DNA from: Cycas panzhihuaensis
Taxonomy: Eukaryota; Cycadophyta
Assembly (NCBI GenBank): GCA_023213395.1
Contig: CM041465.1
Span: 74,779,741-74,843,740, forward strand
Reading direction: 5' to 3'
DNA length: 64,000 nt
The notes below the pieces were generated by a model. That model had not been told where the DNA came from. It ran no database searches and saw only the letters and a list, made by a program, of their open reading frames with translations. Position numbers and translations under genes: made by a program. Of this stretch, positions 23,540-33,965 are shown one piece after another; the first letter of the stretch is position 1; every line of letters begins with the position of its first letter.

Positions 23540-26500
23540 ATCATGATTGGCTATTAGATTCAGGTGCTTCACACCACATGTGTCTACATAAGAGTTAGTT
23601 CTTATCATACCAACCTCTTGATGGCAGTGATGTGCTTATAGGAAATAAAGTTTCTTTTAAGACAGTAGGCATTGGTAACATCATAATTAAAATGTTTAAT
23701 GGTATAGTGAGAATATTATCTAAACTTAGACATGTACCTAATCTAAAAAGAAATTTGACTTCCTTGGGTGAACTAAATTCTAGTGGTTATAAGTACATAG
23801 GTCATAAAAGAGTCTTGAAGGTATTAAAGGGTACCTTAGTCATTATGAAATCCTTAAAGAAAGCAAACCTTTATATTTTAGTGGGAAGTACGAATGTCAG
23901 CCATGCAACTACAGTATCAAAGACTGCAAAAGATCAACTTAATTATGGCATCAGAGACTTGGGTACATGAGCAAGAGAGGACTTAAGGTATTAATGAATT
24001 GTAAGTTGCTTTGTAACTTACAACTTTCATATTTGACATTTTGTAAACATTATATTTTTAGAAAGTAATGTAGACTTAGGTTTAAAGTAGGGAATCACAC
24101 TAGTAAAGGTGTTCTAGATTGTGTACATTCATATGTGTAGGGACTAGCCCCTATAATATCTTATGTAAGATCATTGATTACTCCAAAAAGGTATGGGTAT
24201 ATTTTTTGAAAAAGAAATCTAAAGTTTTTAATGTGTTTAAGTAGTTTAAGGCTCTAGTTGAAAGAAGCACTAGTAGGTCAATTATATGTTTAAGAACTAA
24301 TAATGGAGGTAAATTCAACTCCTTAGAGTTTGAGAACTATTGTAGAGAAGTTAGGATTAAAAGGCATAAGACCACTAACTATACTCCATAAGATAATCAC
24401 ATAGCTGAGAACATGAATAAGACACCCTTGGAAAGAGTGAGAAGCATGCTAAGTAATACATGACTGGAGTAGCATTTATGGGTAGAAATTATTTAGACAA
24501 CTTGTTATTTATTAAACAAGTTACCATCACTTGCAATAGACTATAAGATTCTTAAAGAGGTGTAGATTAGACATCCATGTGACTATTCAAATTTGAAAGT
24601 TTTTGGTTGTGATACTTATGCCTTGACTAATAAAAGTCAACATTCAAAGTTAGACCTAAAATCTAAGAGATATATCTTTGTTGGTTATGGTGATAGAGAT
24701 AGTATGAAGGGATACAGGTTGTGGGATCCTACTTCCCACAAAATTACTATTAATAGAGATATTATATTTGATAAATCTTCTTTTCTAAAATCAGACAGTA
24801 TAGAAGTTGAAGTAAAATAGGAGAAGAAAGCTAAACCTCAACAGGTCAAGCTTGAGACCCAACCATCTTTAGAAATAGAAAAGTAAGAAGAGCTTTCTGA
24901 AGATGAATTTATAATAGATTTATAGGAGTATGTGGACACTCCTCCTCCAACTATTAGAAGATCTGCACGAGTCAGTCATCCACCTAACAGGTACAACCCT
25001 TCTATTTCTATTACTTTGGATTCTAATGATGGTGAGCTTACATGCTATTAGGAAGCAGTAGACGATGTCCATAGTTAGAAGTGGAAGAGGGCTATATGGG
25101 AAGAGATAGATACTTTGAAGGAAAATAATTCATGGGACTTGGTAGAACTTCTATATGGCAAGAAGACTATTAGTTATAAGTGGGTTTTTAAGAAGAAAAT
25201 AGATGTTGATAGAAAGGTTCGTAAATACATGGCAAAACTAGTGGCTAAAGGCATTGCACAGAAAGTAGATATTAATTTTTATGAGATTGTTTTACTAGCT
25301 ATTAAGCTTATTTTAATTCAGGTTCTATTAGTATTGTAGTTTCTCCTAATTTAGAGTTAAAGTAGTTAGATATAGAAACAACTTTTCTGCATAGAGATTT
25401 ATATATATCAATTAGAAGGTTTTATACAGGATGAAAGGAAAAGACTTGTTTACAGGCTTAGGAAATCATTATATAGCTTGAAGCAATCACCCAGGCAATG
25501 GTACAAGAATTTTGATGCCTTCATGGAGAGCCAAAATTTCAAAAGAAGTGAGTATGATCATTGTGTTTACTTTAAATTCTTAGATAATAGCTTATTCATT
25601 ATCTTGGTATTATGCATTGACGACATGTTGGTTGTAAGTAAGAGTATGGAAAAAATCAACAAGTTAGAGGCTCAACTGGCTATGACTTTTGATATAAAGT
25701 CATAAGTAAAATAAATCTTAGGTATGGAGATACATAGAGACCAGAAAAATGACAAGTTGTGGTTATCATAATAGAAATATGTAGAGAAGGTGGTAACCAG
25801 ATTTGGTATGGTAAATATGAAACTAGTGAGTATCTCGTTGACTTCTCATTTCAAGATTTCTTTAAGTATGAGTCCTAGTAATAAAGAATAAAAGGATTAT
25901 ATATCTTATATACCTTATACTACTATAGTAGGAAGATTGATGTATGTCATAGTATGTACAAGACCTAATATTTCACATGCAGTTGGTTATTTAACAAGTT
26001 TGTAACAAATCCAAGAAAGGAACATTAAGTAGTAGTGAAATGGATGCTTCAGTATTTAAGAGGCACAAGTGACTATTGCATTACCTTTGGAGGTACAGGT
26101 AATCAAGTTTATGGATATGTTGATTTAGATTTTGTAAGATATTTAGATAAGAGAAGGTCTACTTCAAGTTATGTATTTACTCTTGCAAATGGTCTAGATA
26201 GTTAGATGTCAAAATTATAGAGTATAATTGTATTATCAACTATAGAAGTAGAATATATTGTTACAACATATGCTTGTAAGAAAGCAATATGGTTGGACGG
26301 TCTATTAGTTGAGCTTGGAAGGAAATAAGAAAAGGTAAAGGTATTTTGTGATAATCCAAATTCTATTTACTTAGCAAAGAATCCAATTTATCATAGTAGG
26401 ATAAAGCATATTACTCTTAAGTACCATTTTGTTAGACATGTTATGGAAGTAGGTAAAGTGGCACTTAAAAAGGTTAACGTAAAATATAATTGTGTTGACA

Positions 26501-26545
26501 TATTTACAAAAATAATACTATTGGAGAAGTAAAAAAATAGTATTT
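23540..26545 (+). pseudogene. E1 copia pol: protease, integrase, RT, RNase H, broken
   Basis: The protease active site is intact at 23545-23580 (DWLLDSGASHHM). The integrase zinc region near 23965 reads WHQRLGYMSKRGLKVL, with the second His changed to Tyr. The core start near 24118 reads LDCVHSYV before a TAG, with the expected Asp replaced by Tyr. The integrase C-terminal part is open at 24593-24817. The reverse transcriptase starts at 25115 (NNSWDLVEL, then YKWVFKKK), and its catalytic motif survives as CIDDML near 25616. RNase H follows from 26108 (YVDLDF, STSSYVF, then STIEVEYI). Stops occur every few dozen codons, so no product is expected. Confidence 0.85.
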
Positions 26546-26621
26546 AACTTCTCTTGTCTTGAAGAAAAGGTAATGAATGGTCCCAAAAAGGTATCAGGTA
26601 AACTGTTTCCAAGGTAGGGAT

Positions 26622-27286
26622 TGTTAGATAATGTGACAATAAATGTTTTGGAGATAAAAATTTTAACATATTGGCAATATGGTTTCCTCCCTAAATATTC
26701 ACAGGGGTATTGAAAAGGGGAAGGAGTTTCTCTTAGCTGAGGGATGTGGGGGATACTAGATCCTACCCCCCCCCTTTAAAGAGGGGGTTCAGAGGTGGTA
26801 TCCCCCAACCTAAAAAACTAGCATTGTAAAACATACTAAATTGTAAAAAGAATTTAGGTCGTTCATTTAAAATACCCCAAATTTGATGGTCGAGACTTGT
26901 GCCATGTATGACTCTCTTATTTAGCCTGATTTAGGATGTTTTTTTATTATCTTGATGATATGTGATGTATTGGATATATTGTATTGAGTAAAGGTAGATG
27001 GTTATTGTTGCTATGAGTATTTTTCTACAGATTATGTACATTTCTCCATTCTTGGGTAATAAAGATCGATACCTTTCCTGTGTGGATGTTTCCCTAGCAT
27101 TCTGATAGGGTTTTACCATGTTATATCTAGTGTATATATGATGCTTTAGGTTTCTAATTTATTTATTATATTATCTCTGATTTAAGAACTTGCATGTTAA
27201 ATTTTAATTTCAATTCTTGTAACTAGTTGTAAATAATTTAGATCTTGGTGGCAGTTTCTGGATATTGGGACCTAGTTTTCTTAACA
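26622..27286 (+). repeat. 3' LTR of E1
   Basis: 665 bp, preceded by a short purine tract (AAGGTAGGGAT). It is about 29 bp longer than the 5' copy because of small indels, including a C-rich run near 26767. Confidence 0.88.
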
Positions 27287-27291
27287 CCCAT

Positions 27292-28420
27292 CCTCCCGAG
27301 GTACCCAAGTTTGATGGCACCTCTTCCCATAATCCAATAGAGCATTTTAAAGTATTTACCATGGCATACATAGACTATTGGGCTTACAATGATATTTTGA
27401 TGAAGTTTTTTCCTCTATCCCTCTACGGAGATACCCTTAAGTGGTTTTATCGTCTCTCTACTCACTTCATTTCCACCTTTTAGTAATTAATTGATGAACT
27501 TGTCAACTATTTTAATGTTACTCATCCTTTTGAGAGTGGGGTTAAAGCCCTACTCTTGCTTAAATGAGGCATCGAGGAGCTAAACCATGACCTCGTGCTG
27601 TGGTTCTATGACCTCCTTCATTCTTCTAAGGCCATGTTATCTAAATAGTTGAAGAGAGACCTCTTTGTTAATGTATTGTGCCCTAAGATGTACACTAAGG
27701 TCCTAAAAATAAAAGTGACCTCTTATGATTCTTCCATAGCCAAGTGATTGGCATTAGAAGCCATTGAGATCTAAGCTCATCTTAAGAAGCTTTCTAAGTA
27801 ATCATAACATCATGAGGTACCCCCTCCCTCACGTGACCAAAAGGGGTAACAACCTACTTATAGGAATCTTATTGGCACCATCAATAAGACCCTAGACCCT
27901 CTTACCTCAACTATTCTTTCCTCTAAATAGATGGTTAAGGATCTTAAACTATAACTAACCTAAACCTCTCCTAAATCCCAACATCCCATCCATTAGACTT
28001 CCATGGCCTCCTTATCTATGGGTACCAATACTACTTCTTAAAGAAAAGGGGCATGATCCCCTCCTGAAAAGAAGCATTATATTCCATACATAGGGAGTGT
28101 TTCCACGATGACTCATGGTGTTGGAAGAAACATGCTTAGCTTGCTCCATCCCACAAGCCCCCTTCTCAGGGTGCTTCTAAGCCAAACTTGGAGCAACCTA
28201 TTTATCAGGACCGATTTCGCAACCATGAGGAATAGGATCATTCCCCTCAAAGTAGGAGAGCGAGGAATAGGAGGCAAACCCCTCTTTCTTCCTTAGATTG
28301 GGATAAAGGCAAAGCCCATACTGATCTCTCTCCTCCTCCTAGCCCTATGACTCATCTCCCCTCCTCTTCTCATTCTAAGAACAAGGAGAGGAGGGCTATC
28401 TAGTTTCTTGAGACTACCTC
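27292..28420 (+). pseudogene. Element Y gag, core domain and C-terminal part
   Basis: The frame resumes right after the E1 target duplication. It reads PPEVPKFDGTSSHNPIEHF, then DTLKWFYRL and IDELVNYFNVTHPFESG. This is the standard Ty3/gypsy retrotransposon gag domain (PKFDG..P..H, then a W.....L turn). Only TAG, TAA and TGA stops interrupt it as far as about 27800. The region 28080-28400 is basic and Pro/Ser-rich. It contains a WCWKKH-like patch, but no clear zinc knuckle. The frame is in phase with the N-terminal part at 18716-19944 once the two nested elements are removed. Confidence 0.8.
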
Positions 28421-28499
28421 TATATACCTAGTTATATGGTCCTAAGTTGCTAAAGAGGTTGGTAAAGCCTCTTCTTGCCAATAATAACCCCTTATAAAT

Positions 28500-29130
28500 A
28501 CTCCTCCTATGGAGATCCCTATTGTTCCAAAGAATATCCCCATGCACCCTGGGTATTATGATTTCAGGAGGACTCTTCCCCAACTCAAAGAGAAGGACAA
28601 GGCCTTCTCCATTATCAAAAAATTGCACTCGGTATTTGTAGGAATATCCATGATGAATGTCTTATGGAGTTATCTTGAGTAGTGCACTCTTCTTCTAAAG
28701 GCTCTTGGCCAATGAGATACTCCCATCCATGCTGTAGGCACTACCTCTCATGGGCCTCCCACTATCTCATTTGATCATAGAGACCTCCTATCCCTTAGCG
28801 AATGGGAACATTATTGGCACTACCCATTCACTATTATCATTGATAGTCTCAATTTCACTTTAAAGAAGACCATTGTAGATAATAGTTCCTCTATCAATGT
28901 TATGCTTATGCAGATGATATATAAACTAGGTATAGAGGCTGTCGAGCCTATCCCTTGGAAATGCCAAGGGTATGACAAGAGTGAGAAATCTCCTATAGGG
29001 ACTATTACCCTTCCACTCATCTTAGAGAGAAAGACCATCTAGGTAGATATTATTATGCTTGACATTGACGTCGATTATAACCTCTTATTAGGTCAACCGC
29101 GGCTCGATCAAATGGGGGTTGTCTACTCCT
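28500..29130 (+). pseudogene. Element Y aspartic protease region
   Basis: The frame has TIVDNSSSINVM (28868-28903), which corresponds to the VDNGS active site of Tat/Ogre proteases with Gly changed to Ser. It continues GTITLPLILERKT and ends with IIMLDIDVDYNLLLGQPRLD, the conserved flap-to-C-terminal segment (D..YN.LLGRPW). Upstream, 28500-28800 reads as a linker. A TAG follows the ERKTI segment. The changed active-site residue means this copy would not be active. Confidence 0.75.
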
Positions 29131-29810
29131 CATAATGGGGGTAACTCAAATTTGTCCATGAAGGATAAATTAAGGTTGTTACTCGTGAGATTTTCCTCTC
29201 TCGTATGTCTCCTCCTACTTGCTAGGCTATCTTTGATGCTAGAGATATTGATCTTGATAAGCCTCTTCCCTCTTTAGGGAATCTTTTTAAGGGGTACAAC
29301 TCCTACTAGGATAGACCCATGTCTCACCTTGAACCTAATCTAGTTAGGTTCACTCATATCGGCATATGTATCTATGGCTACTTAGCCATCATGAGCAATC
29401 CCAAGTTAGATGTTAAGGGCCATGAGCCCCCTCCACAACATGTCACTCTTATTTCTTAAATCTCTAGGGAAGTATTCCATGAGAACCTTCCCTCTTTTAT
29501 TAACTCTTTTATGGCTCCTGAACTGCTAGATTCGAACTAGCCAGTCTCCTTATTTTCCCACTCTATTTAGGTAACTTATTATGGGCATATACATCAACAC
29601 TCTGCTCATAAGAGTGCTATATTTTTATGCCCTAGATCCTCATAGAGAATGCGAGCTTGTTCCACCTGCACACCACCTCACCATACGGTCCATTATATGA
29701 TGAGTTCCCTATATTAGTTTGGTTTTGACTAAGTTATTGTTACTCATAAACCTAACCATATGTCTAAGCCATTGTTGCCCTATGTTGGGCCTACCTTTTA
29801 TGACTTTTCT
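29131..29810 (+). other. Spacer between protease and RNase H of Y
   Basis: This carries decayed frame pieces such as HLEPNLVRFTHIGICIYG, but no reverse transcriptase motif (no YxDD-like site, no template-grip motif). At under 700 bp it is too short for RT plus RNase H (about 1.3 kb or more). Either a deletion removed them, or the lineage is non-autonomous. Confidence 0.5.
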
Positions 29811-30290
29811 TTATCCACCCCTATCCTTGGCTCAGATGGTGATCCATTAATTATCCATATCAATGGAGGTAGTCATGGGAATCATGGGCCATTAGCTACT
29901 GCTTAGGTTATTTGGGATCATCATAGGCATACCCTCATAGGATCTAAAATGTCTTTACCTAATTCTACTAATAATGAGGTAAAGTACATCATTATCATAG
30001 AAGCATTGATGGATACCCTTTGTTTTTATTCTAACCCTATCACTTTGTGCTATGACTCTAAGATTGTTATATCCCAACTCACATAGGCCTATCACACTCA
30101 CTCCTTGTATTTGAGGCTTCTATCCATGATAACTAGGTTTCTTTTGGATAGGTTTAACTTCATAGACATCCACTATATTTTGCATGATCTCAACACCAAA
30201 GTTGATAACTTGGTAAACTTTATTCTAGAGAATCATCTGCATTTCATGCGTGACTCTTCTTTGATCCAACTGGTCACCTATTGAGATAGC
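29811..30290 (+). pseudogene. Element Y archaeal-type RNase H (aRH)
   Basis: The frame reads DPLIIHINGGSHGNHGP, then NSTNNEVKYIIIIEAL, LCYDSKIVISQL and NTKVDNLVNF. This is the extra archaeal-type RNase H typical of the Tat/Ogre branch (consensus IDGGSRGNPGP, NNEAEY, DS..V..Q, AD). Two catalytic acids are altered: IDGG to INGG and NNEAEY to NNEVKY. The DSK and the final Asp are kept. Its presence without a detectable RT or integrase is odd for this lineage. It is not functional in this copy. Confidence 0.78.
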
Positions 30291-30699
30291 TCAAGGGGGA
30301 AACCCTCCTCACCTCACCTATGAGGGGCATTCAATAATGAGATAAAACTATGGTAACAACCCCTATTTATATCTTTTTCTTTGGAAGATTCACTAGGAAG
30401 TGGAAGCTCCCCTAGTGCTCCAAGATAAGGCTAAACTATTCATCATGAGTTATGTTTTTATTACATTTTATTTCATGTGGGTTATGTGTGGCTAGTGTGT
30501 GGGCCAAGATCCATACATAGAGTCATACTAAGCATGAGCAATAAAGTAAGTGCATGCATGTAAGAAACTAAATATGTAATATGAAAGGTGGGGTACTGAT
30601 CAGTCCTTGTGTCTATACATGTATATAAAAAATAATAATAATGTACATGTATGTCTCTAGTGCATCACGCCACTAGAAGCTAGAATCCTTGTAGAGGCA
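30291..30699 (+). other. Post-pol region of Y
   Basis: No domain is recognised. At 30331-30360 is AATAATGAGATAAAACTATGG, which recurs in X before its LTR (about 2963) and, weaker, in Y at about 33492. No integrase motif is seen. Confidence 0.4.
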
Positions 30700-32540
30700 T
30701 ACAATCATCCATCGGAGTATGCATAGCATATATACCCCTAGAGGTCCATCCTTTCTTGATTAAAATATAATGGTACAAAAATAAAATATATCATCCCTCT
30801 CTTCTCCTCAAGGGGTGTCATCTCTTGGATGCCCTCTCCTTCTCTTTGGGGTCCATGTGCCTTCAAGACTCCTCGATGGTTGTTGGGAAGCCCCTGCCTC
30901 ACTCTCCTCATCCTAGGGACCTATCTTCTCTCTCTAGCACTATGACATCAGTGTAGTCATATGAATCCTCATGGAGTAAGATGCCATCTACTCTAGCAAT
31001 TATGTGTTCACTGATCAGAGGTGATCTCTCTCTCTTGTGATCTTGTATAGTCATGTCTCCAACACAACCACCTAGATCTCTGCTCTTGGAGCTACTTGTG
31101 TAGGGATCGTCTCTGCTATTGACTCTCCTCCTTAAGTCTTGAGCTCCCTAATCTAGGTCTGTAGTTACTCCTAGCCTACCAAGGCCCTATCCTACTTAGA
31201 TTTGAGCTCCTACACCTTCATTACCCATATGTCTCTCACTCTCAAGAATGGAGCAAATATAATTATATATGGGTGGATTGAATTAGGCTCTTTGTTATCT
31301 TCGATAGGTGGCTACCCCTCTATATATTCCATAGGGAATATAGTAATTGCTACTCTCTTGATAGTCTCCTCTATGATCCCCTCTCTTACCAATCAAGAAA
31401 GGTTCACTAGTAATGTAATTAGATGATGGAAATATTGAAATGAACTAAAACTTAAAATGGAAGGTCAAAATGGGTAGTACCTCTTGGAGTAGCCTCCTCT
31501 TAGGTGTTATGGCCCCCTTGCCTACCTCCTCTCTGATAATGTCTTCATCCCTAAGAGCCTCAGCCTCCTCCTCGCTTGTTTAGGCAACCTCACCCTCCTC
31601 TCCTTTGGCTCAGGCAACCTCCTCATCATCCCTCACTTTGTAGCTAGCCTTTGCTACCTGTCTTGTCATGATGCCACTGACCTCCTTGTCACTATCCTAG
31701 TGGGTCATCCAATAGGGATGTAGCATGTAGTCATCCATAGATAATGATCTAGGGAGGTAATATCTATGGACCTCCCTACCTACTCTGACTCCCCCAAGCT
31801 CTTGAACTATGTCAACTACTTATGTATGAGTTGCATGTTGGGTACCACCGGGTGCAATCCTTACATGGATACCACCTTATAGAAGTGGTTAAAAAAATGG
31901 TATTATAGTATAGAGTAATAGGAGGATCCTCTGTGTTTAACTTCCCTAATCTGATCTAGCTGGACCCTCATATTAGCCACTATGAGGGCCACCTAATCTA
32001 ACTTCTCTCCCTCCTCACAGTGTTGTATGGCCCCCATACAACTTCCTGGCACCTCTCTATAATTCTATCTCTAGGATATCTAAAATAGAATTGCTAGTAT
32101 GATTAGTTTCCTTGCTTGAGGAATGGATGCTACCCCAATCTGTCTAATTGCCCCTCCTTGATGGTCCTAGTACCCTTAGCCATAGAAGAACCTTACTATT
32201 GCCTAATGTACCTCCTCTTTGTTGGGTAAGACCCCTAACTCAGGTGATTCTCCCCTTATTGGTACCCCTAAAATCCTCCTGACATCCCTTGGTATGATCA
32301 ATAAGTCTCTGATTATTAGCAAATGGAAAACCTACCTTCTCCTATCCTAATGTGTGACTATATCCACCAAGAGGGCCTAATCTGAGGCATATTGCCTCGA
32401 TGTCACGATCCTTAGTAGTTTGTACCTTTGCAGTATCTCCTTGTCTTGAAATGACATCATCTCTATGAGCCCAAACATGGGCACCCCCATGTTCTCGCAA
32501 TTGTCCACAGTGAGGATGACTTATAAATACCATTATTTTT
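30700..32540 (-). pseudogene. Antisense PMD-like gene of element Y, decayed
   Basis: Reading leftward from about 32540, the frame has VDNCENMGVPMFGLIEMMSF, then QRYKLLRIVTSRQYASD, an in-frame TAG, and ALLVDIVTH. It continues with IIPRDVRRILGVPIRGESPE, then YREVPGSCMGAIQHCEEGE and VALIVANMRVQLDQIREVKH. This is collinear with the X gene (VDNRENVG-like, TSQYTSD-TAG-RLLVDIV, PRDIRRILGVPTTG, YREVP), so both descend from one gene carried antisense between pol and 3' LTR. The central part fits the plant mobile domain. About a dozen TAG/TAA codons interrupt 31,900-32,540; the frame itself is otherwise kept. The left end (30700-31900) is Ser-, Glu- and Leu-rich on this strand and cannot be delimited. 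Confidence 0.6.
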
Positions 32541-33946
32541 AAAAATTAATGACCAACTTATAGGCAAAAAATCTTATTCAAAGTAAAAGTAGCAAATTAT
32601 CCCTCTTTATATGAAATAAACTACCATTTTACGCCCTTGTTCTTATCCTACAAGAAAAATTATTTGCATTATAAATTAGTCTGCAGTGTTGCATCTCGTA
32701 CTATAATATTCTTTGTGGCACCATAGTGATATTTATAGTACCATAAATAATACTATAGTACCACCTATACCTACCCTAGAACTACCTACATAAGCCATAC
32801 CAAGCCCTTTCTTGACTAGGAGCTTGGTCCATTAGGACCAGGGCACCTTAATACCCTAGTTCAACCCCAAGAAAGACCTTAAATGGGTCTCGTTTAGTTC
32901 TTATTGCCTAAAATGAGCACCACCTATCTATAAATTCTATGCTAACAAAAATAGATAAATTGACTAGCTTAGGGTTAGATCTGCTTCTTGAGTCATCTCA
33001 TACTATAGCCATCTCATTATTGTAATCCTGATGACTCCTTCCACTTGTTAATCTAACAACTAGAGCTCCTCTGATAAGCTCATAAATATAGGGGAAAATG
33101 GAAGGATAGAGGTAAAATTCTAAACTTTCTATGGGGAACTGTAAAAATAAAACTTATTGACCCAATTATATAGTGCTCCTTTTGGTAATCTCCCCTCACC
33201 CTTTATGCTTTACCTATTCTGATCCCACCATTGGATTCCTGGTTGTAGCATCATCTCTTTTCCCTTTAGGGTCACCCCCCTTCTTGGCCTTAAGGCCCTT
33301 GTTTTCCTCCCTTTTTGGTGCATAACCTTTACACATTTTTTCGCTTAGGGGACCTTTTCGCTCTTGGGGTATCAACCCTAGACCTTATAAGTGTTTATAG
33401 TCATTGGAATCATGTGGAGGTGTTGATTTTTGTTTCCAAGTTAGTTTGGGCTTCAATTGAGCTTCCCTTCCAACCACCGAACCTTGTTTATTGATGAGGC
33501 TAAATTGTGGTGACCACTTATCTTCTCATTTATGGATGAATCCTTCCTCCTTAAGTACTCTTTGGGCATCCCCCTTGCCTATTCAAGGAGCTTTCAGGCT
33601 TTCAAGCCCCTTTTTTTAGGCCTTCTTGTCCCCTTTAGTGGCTTTCCACTAAGGCAAACACTTGGTCATTTGTTCCTCTTTCTAGCTTACCACTAAGGTA
33701 ATCCCTTAGATTGGTAGCTTACTTGCTTTAGGTGTCTGGTTAATTAGCTGAGGTTTTGGTCTTGCCATCAACCTATTTCCTTTCCCATGGCTTATGCAGC
33801 TCTGATTGTCTGCAAATAAGGCATCACTATGCTAGACATTATTGTCCCTCATCACACACACACACACACACACCTATTTGTTTGGTTTTATCTCATATCA
33901 TTTATGTTGATAACATTTGTTATCTTCTAGCTTTAGAGCAAAGAGG
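32541..33946. other. Element Y region between antisense gene and polypurine tract
   Basis: There is no protein domain on either strand. Short inverted repeats built on TAGTACC/GGTACTA occur at about 32735-32765, in the same relative place as the palindrome of element X. A (CA)n run lies at 33855-33872. TATAGTACC-type phrases recur in the Y LTRs (about 16385 and 34430). Confidence 0.45.
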
Positions 33947-33949
33947 CTC

Positions 33950-33965
33950 TACTGCTAAGGGGGAA
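33950..33965 (+). promoter_or_regulatory. Polypurine tract of element Y
   Basis: GCTAAGGGGGAA immediately precedes the 3' LTR start and would prime plus-strand synthesis. Confidence 0.75.

Larger units (their letters stand above)
21980..27286 (+). mobile_element. Ty1/copia element E1 nested in Y gag
   Basis: LTRs are 21980-22615 and 26622-27286. The start is TGTTAGATAATGTGAC in the 3' copy and TATAAAATAATGTGAC in the 5' copy; the ends are AATA and AACA. The target duplication is TCCAT (21975-21979) and CCCAT (27287-27291), one mismatch. The primer site TGGTATCAGAGCC (22618-22630) is a perfect initiator-Met site, and GGTAGGGAT precedes the 3' LTR. The domain order gag, protease, integrase, reverse transcriptase, RNase H is that of Ty1/copia; gag resembles the TNT1-type group. 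All genes are broken. It inserted only 15 bp from the small nested element. Confidence 0.92.

Noticed and set aside
30700-32540. Reading the Y antisense region as an independent host gene
   Set aside because: It has the same place and content in X, lies inside the LTR pair and carries many stops, so it belongs to the element.
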